Part shown: positions 6,496 to 15,418 of the stretch, in pieces
Layout of the letters: each line of letters begins with the position of its first letter
Position numbering within the stretch: the first letter of the stretch is position 1
From: Caulobacter sp. CCH9-E1
Lineage (GTDB): Bacteria > Pseudomonadota > Alphaproteobacteria > Caulobacterales > Caulobacteraceae
DNA length: 22,283 nucleotides
NCBI RefSeq assembly: GCF_001556515.1
Contig: NZ_LSJA01000308.1
Location: forward strand, 1 to 22,283
Direction: 5' to 3'
The notes under the pieces: model-generated
The model's input: only the letters and a program-made list of their open reading frames with translations
The model's database searches: none
Told to the model about the DNA's origin: nothing
Position numbers and translations under genes: made by a program

Positions 6496-8292
6496 GTGAG
6501 CCGCTTGCGGAAAAGCTTGGTGCTACTGCGGGCCGCAAGCCGGCTGTCGCCGCGTATGGCGCTGTACATGGCTCGGCGCGTCGCGCGTAACAAACTCGCC
6601 GTGCGTCTTCCATCGGCCTACAGAGAGCGTTTGACCGCGATCGAGCGCGCGACCCCCGCGATGGGACGCGGCAAGCCGCTCACGCCCGCCGTCATCGAAA
6701 CGGCGGGATTCTACGGCGCGGAGTATCGCGACCAGATCGATGGCGTGCTGTCTGGCCGCGTTTGCCTGCATGGCCGGGAGATCGATTTCGGAAGCCCCTC
6801 CGACATAGATTGGAAGCGTCAACTTCCGGACGAGGGCGATCACCAGATGTGGCGGGTCAAGCTCGGCCACATGGGCTTCCTGAGCCCCATGCTAGCCGAA
6901 GGCGGACCCGAGCATCACGCGGCGGTCGCGCATGCCATTGCCGGCTTCCGCGAGCGCACGCGAGTGACGGATCCCGGCAGCTTCAACGCCTACTGGTTTC
7001 CGTATGGCGTCTCCCATCGGATCCTGGCCCTCGCCTCGGGCCTCCTGTTGGCGCGAGCCAAGGGAGGCCTCGCGCCAGAGGTCGACGCGCTAGTGTCGGA
7101 CTTCCTGCGCGAGAATGTCGCTTTCCTGCTGGACAACGTGGAGCATGAGCTCCGCAACAACCACGTCGAACGCAATCTTGCGGCGTTGAGCCTCTACTTC
7201 AGTCATGTCGACGAAGTCCCGCCGCCCATCGCGGCGAGGCTTGAACGCGATATCGCCCACCTTGTCTCGCACACGATCCTGCCCGATGGCGCGCAGGTCG
7301 AGCGCTCGCCGATGTATCAAGGACTGAGCGTCGTCTCGCTCGCCGTAATGTCCGAAGCGCCATTCCTCTCGGCGACGCTGAGGGAGACCCTGACGCGAAA
7401 GCTGGAAGCCGCGCGTTTCGCCTTCGCGGTGCTCTGTCATCCCGACGGCGAAGTCGCGCTCTTCAACGACAGCTGGCACGAGGAGGTCCCGCGTCTGAGC
7501 GGACCTAAGGCGCCGGAGGGGCGGTCCATCCTCGAGCATGGCGGATATGCCCGCCTCTCGCAGGCGGACGACGTCTGCATACTGGACGCGGGTCCGCTGG
7601 GGCCACGCTGGAACCCGGGTCACGGCCACGCCGACTTCCTGTCCATCGAGATCACGCTGGGCGGCCAAAGGCTCGTCGTCGATCCCGGCACGTCCCGCTA
7701 CAACACGGGTCCAGAGCGGGCCCGCGAGCGTAGCGCCGAGGCCCACAACGGTCCTGTCTGGTCGGGACATGAACCGGCCGAGTTCCTCGGCTGCTTCAAG
7801 GTCGGTCGCATGGCCGAGGCGCGGCTGGCGCCGACGGATAAGCTTCCCGACGAGCGGACGATCGGCGGCGTCTTCCCTAGCGCACCGGGTCGGACGGCGC
7901 GTCTGGTTCGGCTCTATCCCGGCGCTGGCTTCCTGGTCGCCGACCTCTGGGGCGGGGCGGAGCCGCGTGGCCAGGTCTCCTGGCTCGTTCCCGACGCCTG
8001 GGGGATCGAGCCGGCGTCGGATCGGCGCTTCCTGCTCCGCCACGCGACCGCCAGGCCCCAGGCTTGTATCGAAGTGCTATCCGAGGCCGAGGTCGACGCG
8101 CCGCGCGCCTCGTTCTGGGCCAGCCACTACGGTCGCCGCGATCCGGCCTTCGAGCTGCGTGTGCATCCTCGCACCGCCGACGGCCGCCAACATCTGCTCT
8201 GCTGGATCGGCCACGCCCCTCCGCCGCCCGAGGCTCTATCGGACGGCGAGATGCTGGCCCGCCAGTTGCGAGCCCTTGTCGAAGCCGCGTGA
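6496..8292 (+). CDS. Heparinase II/III family protein
   Basis: A 598-residue protein of the heparinase II/III family: polysaccharide lyases that cleave uronic-acid-containing glycans, and relatives inside exopolysaccharide loci whose role is less clear. The alpha-toroid half shows the FNAYWFPYGVSHR segment, NNHVERNLAALSLYF and ERSPMYQ, all typical of the family. The beta-rich C-terminal domain starts near GHGHADFLS (375-383, H376 and H378) and continues with VVDPGTSRYN and AEAHNGPVWSG. The start is GTG 6496, with GGGA eight bases upstream. The N-terminus is rich in Arg and has no clear signal peptide, so the protein may stay in the cytoplasm unless the start is wrong. The next gene starts 12 bases after its stop. 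Family call strong; lyase activity inferred. Confidence 0.87.
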   Translation: MSRLRKSLVLLRAASRLSPRMALYMARRVARNKLAVRLPSAYRERLTAIERATPAMGRGKPLTPAVIETAGFYGAEYRDQIDGVLSGRVCLHGREIDFGSPSDIDWKRQLPDEGDHQMWRVKLGHMGFLSPMLAEGGPEHHAAVAHAIAGFRERTRVTDPGSFNAYWFPYGVSHRILALASGLLLARAKGGLAPEVDALVSDFLRENVAFLLDNVEHELRNNHVERNLAALSLYFSHVDEVPPPIAARLERDIAHLVSHTILPDGAQVERSPMYQGLSVVSLAVMSEAPFLSATLRETLTRKLEAARFAFAVLCHPDGEVALFNDSWHEEVPRLSGPKAPEGRSILEHGGYARLSQADDVCILDAGPLGPRWNPGHGHADFLSIEITLGGQRLVVDPGTSRYNTGPERARERSAEAHNGPVWSGHEPAEFLGCFKVGRMAEARLAPTDKLPDERTIGGVFPSAPGRTARLVRLYPGAGFLVADLWGGAEPRGQVSWLVPDAWGIEPASDRRFLLRHATARPQACIEVLSEAEVDAPRASFWASHYGRRDPAFELRVHPRTADGRQHLLCWIGHAPPPPEALSDGEMLARQLRALVEAA

Positions 8293-8304
8293 AGGATCAA
8301 AGCC

Positions 8305-9177
8305 ATGCCTTTTGAAAACCTGCCCCCCGCGCTTCTCCCCCGCGACGCCCTTCCGCTGGGCCTGGGCTGCAGCCGGCTGGGGTCGGTGAACGGCGCCAAC
8401 GGCGATGAAGCGCGCGCGCTGGTGAAGCTGGCGCTGGACCAAGGCGTCCGCTTCTTCGACACCTCGAACATCTACGGCCAGGGCGACAGCGAGCGCGTCC
8501 TGGGCGAGATCCTCGGCCAGCGCGACGACGTCATCGTCTGCTCCAAGGCCGGCAAGCATCTGTCGATGAAGATGCGCGTCTTGGCGCCGCTGAAGAGCGT
8601 CCTGCGCACGGTCGCCCGGCGTTCGGACCAGGCCCGCCGAGGCGTCGCCGCCGCCCGCGCCAAGCCGATGCCGACCCGCTGGGACCCCGCCTTCCTGTCC
8701 GCCAGCCTTGACGGCAGCCTGCGCCGCCTGAAGCGCGAGCGGATCGAGATGTTCATGCTGCACAGTCCGCCGGCCGAGGTGGTCGCTCGAGGCGACGCCG
8801 TTGGCGCCTTGGAGCAGGCGCGCCAAGCCGGCAAGATCGCCATCGTCGGCGTCTCGGTTGATGACGTGGCGACCGCCGAGGCCGCCCTGAAAGACCCGCG
8901 CGTCAAGGCGCTGCAGGTCCCGCTGCATCCGGGCGACACGGCCTTCGACGCCGTCGTGCGCGACGCGGCCCGCAAGGGCGTGGCGATCATCGCGCGGGAG
9001 ATCCTAGGCGGCGCCCAGGCGATCGCCAGCCAGGCCGACCCGGCCCGCTATGCCCGCGACCAGATCATCGCCTCCATCCGCCGCTCCGGCGTCTCCCTGC
9101 CCCTGGTCGGCGCGACGCGCACGGCCAGCCTGACCGCCTCGACCGAAGCCGCCCGCGCGGCCAAGGCCGGTGCCTGA
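8305..9177 (+). CDS. Aldo/keto reductase family oxidoreductase
   Basis: A 290-residue NAD(P)H-dependent reductase of the aldo/keto reductase family. The catalytic tetrad is visible: D52 and Y57 in FFDTSNIYGQG, K81 in CSKAGK, and H153 in MLHSPP. Between K81 and the next strand lies a basic, Arg/Ala-rich insert (about 90-128) longer than in small family members. The C-terminal part keeps SIRRSGVSLPLVGATRT, in the cofactor-binding position. An AAGGA ribosome site precedes ATG 8305. It sits between the heparinase-fold gene and a Gfo/Idh/MocA oxidoreductase, so a sugar or sugar acid is the likely substrate. Confidence 0.88.
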   Translation: MPFENLPPALLPRDALPLGLGCSRLGSVNGANGDEARALVKLALDQGVRFFDTSNIYGQGDSERVLGEILGQRDDVIVCSKAGKHLSMKMRVLAPLKSVLRTVARRSDQARRGVAAARAKPMPTRWDPAFLSASLDGSLRRLKRERIEMFMLHSPPAEVVARGDAVGALEQARQAGKIAIVGVSVDDVATAEAALKDPRVKALQVPLHPGDTAFDAVVRDAARKGVAIIAREILGGAQAIASQADPARYARDQIIASIRRSGVSLPLVGATRTASLTASTEAARAAKAGA

Positions 9178-9220
9178 GCCTTTTCCCACGCCCTTCCGCC
9201 TATTGAACGGACGCTCGACC

Positions 9221-10516
9221 ATGAACATCGCCTTTGTCGGATGCGGCTTCGTCTTCGACATCTACATGCGCACGCTCCGCGCCCACCCCGAGCTGGTCGT
9301 CATGGGCGTCCATGACAAGAACCCGGAGCGGTCGGCCAAGGTCAGCGCCTATTACGGCTTCAACGCCTATGCCAGCTACGACGAGCTGCTGGCTGATCCA
9401 CGCGTCGAGGCGGTGATCAACCTGACCAACATAAGCTCGCACTTCGAGGTCAGCCTGCGCGCCCTCCAGGCCGGCAAGCACGTCTATTCGGAAAAGCCGC
9501 TGACCAAGAGCGTGGCCGAGTCCCGCCAGCTGTTCGACGCCGCCGCCGCCAAGGGCGTCCGCCTCTACGCCGCGCCCTGCAACATCTTCGCCGACAGCGT
9601 CCGCACCCTGTTCAAGGCGGTCGAGGACGGCGCCATCGGCAAGCCGCTGCTGGTCTATGCCGAGCTGGACGACAACCCGATCCACCTGATGCAGTTCGAG
9701 TCGGTCAAGAGCCCCACCGGCGCTCCCTGGCCGCTGGAGGAGGAAATCCTCGAGGGCTGCACCTACGAGCACCTGGGCTATCACCTCGTCTGGATCTGCG
9801 GCCTGCTGGGCCCGGCCGTCTCGGTGACGGCCTTCTCAAGCGAGCTGATCGAGAACAAGATGGAAGGCCTGCCCGCCCGCGTCGGCACGCCGGACTTCTC
9901 GGTCGCCTGCCTGCAGTTCGCCAACGGCGCCTCGGCGCGGATCACCTGCAGCGTCGTCGCCCCCCGCGACCACCGCATGCGGGTCATCGGCGACGCTGGC
10001 GAGGTCATCAGCGACAGCTACCGCCATTACCAGTCGCCGGTGTTCCTTGAGCGCTACAGCAAGGGCGGCCTCAGCGCCCGCAAGTTCCAGACCCTGCGCG
10101 CCCACCCGGGCCTTGGCCGCCTGTTCGGCATCGGCGGCCGTCGCGTGAAGCTGGCCCGCAACGCCAAGTCCGCGGCCGTCGAGCGCGACCAGCAGATGCG
10201 CTCGTCCTTCAAGCAGCGCCTGTTCGAGTGGGTGCGCCGCCGCGAGGTCTACGCCCAGGACAAGTTCGCCGGCGTCGCCGAGATGGCCCGCGAGCTCAAG
10301 GCCGGCCGGCCTCAGTACCTGAGCCCCGACTTCATCATGCACGTCAACGAGCTGACCCTGCTGACCCAGGGCGCGGGTCCGGACGGCCTGGCCGTCAAGC
10401 CGACCACCACCTTCGCCCCCCTGGGCCCGATCCCGGGCACCGAGGCCACGATCAAGGACTACCGCGCCGCGGCGCGGCCCGGCCTGCTGGAGCGGCTGGT
10501 GCCGGTCAAGGACTGA
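9221..10516 (+). CDS. Gfo/Idh/MocA family oxidoreductase
   Basis: A 431-residue NAD(P)-dependent sugar oxidoreductase of the Gfo/Idh/MocA family. The N-terminal Rossmann fold starts at MNIAFVGCGF, with the INLTNISSHF strand near 66-75 and the signature EKP at 91-93 (YSEKPLTKS). The C-terminal beta-sheet domain holds the CTYEHLGYHLVWICG segment, where the catalytic His is expected. ATG 9221 is preferred over the in-frame ATG 9170, because the latter would overlap the aldo/keto reductase gene and add 17 residues ahead of the Rossmann strand. Last gene of the + strand run; an intrinsic terminator follows 12 bases after its stop. The reaction, such as oxidation at C3 of a nucleotide sugar, cannot be assigned from the sequence. 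Confidence 0.88.
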   Translation: MNIAFVGCGFVFDIYMRTLRAHPELVVMGVHDKNPERSAKVSAYYGFNAYASYDELLADPRVEAVINLTNISSHFEVSLRALQAGKHVYSEKPLTKSVAESRQLFDAAAAKGVRLYAAPCNIFADSVRTLFKAVEDGAIGKPLLVYAELDDNPIHLMQFESVKSPTGAPWPLEEEILEGCTYEHLGYHLVWICGLLGPAVSVTAFSSELIENKMEGLPARVGTPDFSVACLQFANGASARITCSVVAPRDHRMRVIGDAGEVISDSYRHYQSPVFLERYSKGGLSARKFQTLRAHPGLGRLFGIGGRRVKLARNAKSAAVERDQQMRSSFKQRLFEWVRRREVYAQDKFAGVAEMARELKAGRPQYLSPDFIMHVNELTLLTQGAGPDGLAVKPTTTFAPLGPIPGTEATIKDYRAAARPGLLERLVPVKD

Positions 10517-10528
10517 GGTCGGGAGAGA

Positions 10529-10554
10529 GCCGCCGGGGGGGCGGCGGCCTTTTT
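10529..10554 (+). terminator. Rho-independent terminator at the convergent junction
   Basis: GCCGCC (10529-10534) pairs with GGCGGC (10543-10548) around an eight-base loop containing seven G, followed by CTTTTT (10549-10554). It serves the + strand operon. The minus-strand operon ends at 10555, directly against it. Read from the other strand the hairpin has no U-run, so it is not a good terminator for that side. Confidence 0.8.
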
Positions 10555-11592
10555 CTAGGCGGCGACAGGAGCCGGCTTGGCGCGCGCGCGCCAGGCTGCC
10601 TTGAAGAACCTCATTAGGGGTCGCTCGATCACCCAATACGAGATGAAGCCCCCGGCGATCGATACAGCCAGCCCCAAGCCCACCACGGCGAAGAACTCGA
10701 CGTATCCGCTCAAGTTCATTCGGATCAGGAGCTTGTACGTCACCGCTAGCACGATGGTGTGGGACAGATAGAGCGAGTAGGATGCGTCCCCTAGGGATTG
10801 AAGGAACCGCATCACCGGCGACGAACGTCCGCCCTTCGCGGCCAACGCACCGAGCAAGATCAGGCCGGCGCTTGCATAGGCGGCGAGAAACTTTAGGGCG
10901 GGAGCGAGCGACGCGGGATCGGAAAAGCCCCAGATCAAAACGCCGACGAACGCGAAGGCCGGACGCTTCGGGACCACGTCCTCGAACTTGGCGATCAGGA
11001 CGCCCAGCACGAAGAACAGCGTGACCGGGTTCTCCAAGAACTTGAAGACCACGCCGACGTCGGCGAACAGATAGCCTAGGCCGATTGACACGATGATCGC
11101 CGCCACGGAGAGGATCGCCGGCCTGCCGATCAGGATGCCCGCCGCGAAAAGCGTGTAGAAGAACATCTCGTAGTTCAGCGTCCAGCCTGGGATCAGCACC
11201 GGCCAGATTTGATCCGGCCTGTAAGAGCTGTAGTGAGGGATGAAGAGCAGAGAGGCCGCGATCTCGCCCGCGCCAGGCATCTCCTTCATCCCCGACACCG
11301 CCAGCTTCGAGACCAGGAACACGGCCGTGAAGAACCAGTAGATCGGAATCACACGGGTTATCCGCGAGTAGGAGAACTTCCAGAAATCCTCGCGCCCACC
11401 AACCCGGCAGATGATGTAGCCGCTGATAACAAAAAAAACCTGGACGCCGATCGCACCAAAGTCGAACGCGCTCAGAGGGTTAGTGTCCATCCATGCCTTA
11501 CCCGAGATGCTGTGGTGCACGACGACAAGCAAAGCGGCGAGCGCCCTCATAACCTGAAGAGCTTCGACCTTCTGGCTCTTGGGCGAAGTCAT
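10555..11592 (-). CDS. Acyltransferase 3 family membrane protein (OafA/YrhL-like)
   Basis: A 345-residue integral membrane O-acyltransferase, probably acetylating a sugar of the surface glycan. Family marks: VMRALAALLVVVHH with the conserved His pair H26/H27, FFVISGYII, the SRITRVIPIYWFF segment, and near the end SLGDASYSLYLSHTIVL. About ten membrane segments are expected. ATG 11592 has GGAGGG upstream, 11 bases away. Last gene of the minus-strand operon, 19 bases after the polymerase gene; its stop touches the shared junction. It is one of two acyltransferases in the cluster and is not a close copy of the other. GC content is lower than in the neighbouring Gfo-family gene. Confidence 0.9.
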   Translation of the reverse strand: MTSPKSQKVEALQVMRALAALLVVVHHSISGKAWMDTNPLSAFDFGAIGVQVFFVISGYIICRVGGREDFWKFSYSRITRVIPIYWFFTAVFLVSKLAVSGMKEMPGAGEIAASLLFIPHYSSYRPDQIWPVLIPGWTLNYEMFFYTLFAAGILIGRPAILSVAAIIVSIGLGYLFADVGVVFKFLENPVTLFFVLGVLIAKFEDVVPKRPAFAFVGVLIWGFSDPASLAPALKFLAAYASAGLILLGALAAKGGRSSPVMRFLQSLGDASYSLYLSHTIVLAVTYKLLIRMNLSGYVEFFAVVGLGLAVSIAGGFISYWVIERPLMRFFKAAWRARAKPAPVAA

Positions 11593-11611
11593 TAGGTGTT
11601 AGCCCTCCAGC

Positions 11612-12943
11612 TCATCCGAGAGTTGGTTTAGCGCGCGGGTAGCGCGAATCCGTTCCACGCACCGATGGAACAGGGATCGCCGCCGCCGCGAATACGGCGA
11701 AGACAGACCAAGAAACAAGATCGACAAAGGCGGCCCCAGCGTACCAAACGACCCACATGCTTACGAGAACCGACAACGGTCTTGCGATATTCATCGCTCG
11801 CAAAAGGCCGAGCAGGGCTAAGATGAACAGAGCGCCACCGACGATGCCAAAATAAATCCACTGCCACCAGAAACCGTTGGACATCAGGTCGGTAGGTCCG
11901 ACTGACGCGTACCAAGGGAAGGCGGAGTAGGCGCCTTTATCGGACCACACATTCGAGATCGTTGGGAGCACTGCCTGTGCATCACCCACGCCATAGCCCA
12001 ATAGGGGGCGTTCGATCATAGCCCGGGTTCCAACAATTGGCCCGGCGGTGATACGGCCGAAAAAGCTGCCTGATCTTTGGTGGGCCGAGAAGAAGTCGAA
12101 ACTGTGTGGCGCCAACGCGAGAAGCCCACTCAAGAGCATCAATGACGTTACCGCCGCGAACTTCATGCCCGCCGTTCTGGGCCAGTAGACGAACACGAGA
12201 GCGGCGATGAGGTAGAACAGGGCCGAAAGGCTCGGCGCCACAAGGTAGGCCACCGCCAGCATCAGCAAGAAGCGTCCAACCGGGTGGCGGCGCCCCTTGT
12301 TCCGCCCGGTGAATAGGACCAGCAGATTGAGCGCCGCTAGAGTCGCCGCCAGGAAGGAAGGCTCGCTGGCGAACGCCTTAGCCCGGTATTGCCCATAGAG
12401 TTGTAGGTCGCGATCCAGGCTAGCATAAAGGCCGCGCCCCGTACCGCTGTAGATAAGTTCCGACACCTGGTTAAAGATCGGACGGGCGCCAGGGATCAGC
12501 TCGATACATCCCAGCGCTAGGAAAACGCCCCACAGTACTAGGAAGAAGCGATCGTCTGTCCGCACGCTCTCGTCCGCCAACATGACCGCGATCCCGGTCG
12601 CCAGTGCGATGGAAATCGAAAGCTGAGCCGCGCCGCGCAACAGCGCAACGATGTCGCCGCCAAACAGGCTCGCGAAGAACGCGGTCACGATAATGAGACC
12701 GAACACGCTCAGCAGCGGCGCCAGCAGACGCTTCAAGCCCCGCTGCAGCGCCATCAGGAATAGGGCCGCCCCGGAAAAAACGCACAGATACATCGGCACG
12801 ATCACCGAACCGCCGCTGGCGATCGAGAGCCGCGTGTGGAAGCCAATAATGAAGACGACGAGCAGCAACTTGATCAGCCCGGCCTGACTCTTGGCTGGCG
12901 CCGGCGCCATCTGGGCCTTCATGGAGGTCGGGTTGGTCACCAT
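11612..12943 (-). CDS. Wzy-type polysaccharide polymerase / O-antigen ligase-like membrane protein
   Basis: A 443-residue protein with about 10-12 hydrophobic segments. It fits the Wzy/WaaL superfamily, which polymerises or ligates lipid-linked oligosaccharide repeats on the periplasmic face. The segment AFASEPSFLA (190-199) and the later IERPLLGYGVG, followed by a long loop before the next membrane segment, are typical of Wzy_C-like proteins. The position next to a flippase makes polymerase the best call; ligase is the alternative. The gap to the flippase stop is four bases, so translation is probably coupled. The start could also be M8 (MKAQM). Sequence identity between polymerases is usually low, so the exact linkage cannot be predicted. 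Confidence 0.78.
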   Translation of the reverse strand: MVTNPTSMKAQMAPAPAKSQAGLIKLLLVVFIIGFHTRLSIASGGSVIVPMYLCVFSGAALFLMALQRGLKRLLAPLLSVFGLIIVTAFFASLFGGDIVALLRGAAQLSISIALATGIAVMLADESVRTDDRFFLVLWGVFLALGCIELIPGARPIFNQVSELIYSGTGRGLYASLDRDLQLYGQYRAKAFASEPSFLAATLAALNLLVLFTGRNKGRRHPVGRFLLMLAVAYLVAPSLSALFYLIAALVFVYWPRTAGMKFAAVTSLMLLSGLLALAPHSFDFFSAHQRSGSFFGRITAGPIVGTRAMIERPLLGYGVGDAQAVLPTISNVWSDKGAYSAFPWYASVGPTDLMSNGFWWQWIYFGIVGGALFILALLGLLRAMNIARPLSVLVSMWVVWYAGAAFVDLVSWSVFAVFAAAAIPVPSVRGTDSRYPRAKPTLG

Positions 12944-12947
12944 GTCC

Positions 12948-14342
12948 TCAAGACCCCATGACGAGACGCTTCAGTTGGCCGAGGACGCCGCCAAGATGCG
13001 GCGCCAGACCCAGAGCCGTCGCCGATACGAGACCGACGAAGGCCAAGGCAAGCATATTCGGCGGATAGAGCAGTGCCGAGGACCTTAGATCGCGGCTTGG
13101 TCGGTTGGCGTAGGCCGGAGCCAGGTCGCCAATGATTTTGCCGACCACCACCCCGCAAACCGCGCCATAGGCGCCGAAGGCCAGGCCCAGCCCCAGGCCC
13201 AAGACGGGCGACAGCACGCCGGTCACCACCTGGCCGCCGATATTGACGTTCACTTCGCCCGTGCCCATCCCCAGGAAATAGGCCGGCGCGGCCAGGATGT
13301 TGACGGCCCAGCACAGGGAGAGCAACGCCGTCAGCCGCACGAAGTCGGGATTGTAGGCCCCGATCCAGATCAGCGACACCAGCGGCGAGCCGGCGATCAC
13401 CGCCCCCATGATCGGGGCGCCGACCAGGGCGGCCATCCGGCAGGTCTTGCGGAACAGGGCGCCGAGGGCCGCGGGATCGGTCTCCTTCAGGTTGGCGAAG
13501 GCCGGGACGAGGTTCTGCAGGGCCGTGATGGCCACGCCGCGCACCTGATAGACCATCCGATAGGCCAGCTCGTACAGGCCCAGCACCGCCGTGCCGGCGA
13601 TATGGCCGATGATGATCTTGGTGGTCGGCTCGAACAGCAGGTTGGCGATCGTGCCGATCTGCAGCTTGGTCCCGAAGCCTAGCAACTCCTTGAACAGTCC
13701 CCGCTGGAAATGTGTCGGCAGCACGGGAACCGTTCGCCCCACCCTCACCACGAAGGTCCAGGACAGGCCGATGGCCACGACGTACTGGGCGGTCTGGGCC
13801 CAGGCCAGGCCCTTCAGCTGGAAGCCCTTGACCAGGGCCAGGGAGGCGGCGACCTGCACCAGCATCCCGCAGATGTTCGAGATCGAGCGCAGGTCGGCCC
13901 GGTGCAGACCCAGCAGGGCGGCGGCCGTGACGGCGTTGATGTTCAGCAGCCAAAAGGTCAGCAGGGCGTAGGGGATGATCTGGCGCGCCAGGGCCAGCTG
14001 CTGGTCGTGCAGCGCGATCCCCAGGGCGAAATAGATCGGCCAATAGGCCACCAAGGTCAGCACGCCCATGATGGCGGCCACCGACAGCATGCCGGTCTCG
14101 ATATAGCTCTGGGGCGAGCCCGCCTCGCCCTTGGCCTGCTCGCGCGCCACGAAGCGAGCCAGGCCCGCCGAGATCCCCACGTCGGCCAGCCGCCCGAAGG
14201 CCGTCGTCGCCAGCACGAGCGACCACACGCCCAGCAGGCTGACGCCCAGAGTCGAGACCACGTTCTTGTAGATGAAGAACAGGCCAAGGCCGTTGAGCAG
14301 GACCTCGGCGACTGAGAACAGCGCGTTCCGACGCAGCGTCAT
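12948..14342 (-). CDS. Wzx-type polysaccharide flippase (oligosaccharide exporter)
   Basis: A 464-residue protein with about 12-14 membrane segments of the polysaccharide-export (MATE-like/MOP) superfamily. The N-terminus NALFSVAEVLLNGLGLFFIY and the following TAFGRLADVGISAGLARFVAR are typical of RfbX/Wzx-like flippases, which move undecaprenyl-linked repeat units across the inner membrane. Its start overlaps the stop of the upstream acyltransferase gene in an ATGA (4 bases). The gene is markedly more GC-rich than the acyltransferase and polymerase genes on either side. A long open frame on the same strand in another phase (12937-14226) is a shadow of it. Confidence 0.88.
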   Translation of the reverse strand: MTLRRNALFSVAEVLLNGLGLFFIYKNVVSTLGVSLLGVWSLVLATTAFGRLADVGISAGLARFVAREQAKGEAGSPQSYIETGMLSVAAIMGVLTLVAYWPIYFALGIALHDQQLALARQIIPYALLTFWLLNINAVTAAALLGLHRADLRSISNICGMLVQVAASLALVKGFQLKGLAWAQTAQYVVAIGLSWTFVVRVGRTVPVLPTHFQRGLFKELLGFGTKLQIGTIANLLFEPTTKIIIGHIAGTAVLGLYELAYRMVYQVRGVAITALQNLVPAFANLKETDPAALGALFRKTCRMAALVGAPIMGAVIAGSPLVSLIWIGAYNPDFVRLTALLSLCWAVNILAAPAYFLGMGTGEVNVNIGGQVVTGVLSPVLGLGLGLAFGAYGAVCGVVVGKIIGDLAPAYANRPSRDLRSSALLYPPNMLALAFVGLVSATALGLAPHLGGVLGQLKRLVMGS

Positions 14343-15418
14343 TTCGGCCTACGCGAAAAGACGGATTTGAACTTCAGCGCGGGTTTTTCCACGAGATACC
14401 AGGACAGAGTGGCGGGAATGATCGTCAGGACCAATCCGACCGAAGCGTTGGTCAGCGGGCCCCAATGAGGGAACATCTGCGCGAGCAGCTGCTGGATTGG
14501 GAAGGCGTAGATATAGATACCGTAGCTCACATCCGGGATTTTCCTCGCCGCCGCGAACACCTGCCCGCGAAGTCCGGCAATCCAGAACGCGGACAGGAAT
14601 GTCGCCACGATCAGCAGTGTCGAGGTGAGGATCGTATCGTGGAGCACGAAGCAGGCGATCCAGGCGACCAGGACCGCGATCAGGTTGATCGAGATCGACT
14701 GTTCCCACTTCGCGTACACGACGCCGAGGAAGAAAGCGAAATAGAGGCGATGAAGCTTGCTGAGCGAATTGCCGTCGAACAGAACGACAGCCTGCTTCCC
14801 CGCCATGACGCCGTAGGCGATATAGGCGACGTAAGCGATGACAATCGCGACTGTCGAGAGCACGAAGCCTTTGTTGGTTTTATAGAAACCAGAAACGAAG
14901 AACAGCAGCGTCAGTATATAACAGGTGAACTCGAACCTTAGCGTCCAGAGCGACCCATTGACGACGCCCTTATAAATATTTCCCTCGAATACACCGGGCA
15001 GGAAATATTGCGGCACGTAAAGAACCGCATTTCCGACGACATACTTCCAAGTCTGAAGGCTTGAGAAGAAATCCGCCTTAGCCGCTGTCGACGCGAAGAG
15101 ACCCAACAGAACCGTCGTGACAAGCAGCATCACGATCAGGCCGGGGAAGATGCGCAGGCAGCGCGCGACGGTAAAGCTCCGCACGTCGCGGCTGTTCATG
15201 ATTGAATTGTAGATCAGATAGCCGCTCATGGAGAAAAACAGGGATACCGCCAGCCAACCGCCAGAGTACCCGAAATAGCCGAAGAACCAGTCGTGCTCGC
15301 CCTGAAAGTCGAAGGCATGCGAGAACAACACCGCCGAAGCCGCGATAAGACGCAGAAGGTTCAGGTTGTTTTCGCGACGGATCGAAGCGCGTTCGACCGT
15401 CGTTTCGGTTGATGTCAT
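14339..15418 (-). CDS. Acyltransferase 3 family membrane protein
   Basis: A 359-residue integral membrane acyltransferase. Near the start are NLNLLRLIAASAVLFSHAFDF (conserved His34) and LFFSMSGYLIYNS, followed by VARCLRIFPGL and, toward the end, PDVSYGIYIYAFPIQQL. It probably transfers an acyl group to a glycan residue in or across the inner membrane. ATG 15418 overlaps the upstream glycosyltransferase stop as TGATG; an in-frame ATG at 15490 would start inside that gene and is rejected. The ending overlaps the flippase start by four bases. GC content is low for this genome: 14941-15000 has 32 G/C of 60. This marks it as a likely exchanged gene. Confidence 0.9.
   Translation of the reverse strand: MTSTETTVERASIRRENNLNLLRLIAASAVLFSHAFDFQGEHDWFFGYFGYSGGWLAVSLFFSMSGYLIYNSIMNSRDVRSFTVARCLRIFPGLIVMLLVTTVLLGLFASTAAKADFFSSLQTWKYVVGNAVLYVPQYFLPGVFEGNIYKGVVNGSLWTLRFEFTCYILTLLFFVSGFYKTNKGFVLSTVAIVIAYVAYIAYGVMAGKQAVVLFDGNSLSKLHRLYFAFFLGVVYAKWEQSISINLIAVLVAWIACFVLHDTILTSTLLIVATFLSAFWIAGLRGQVFAAARKIPDVSYGIYIYAFPIQQLLAQMFPHWGPLTNASVGLVLTIIPATLSWYLVEKPALKFKSVFSRRPK

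Noticed and set aside
10106..10115. Short match to the tRNA-Cys 3' end (CCCGGGCCT) as a possible attachment site
   Set aside because: Only about nine bases, inside a conserved coding region in very GC-rich sequence; expected by chance.
12937..14226. 429-codon open frame on the same strand as the flippase, another phase
   Set aside because: Gly/Arg/Pro-rich translation with no motifs; the flippase frame has clear membrane segments.
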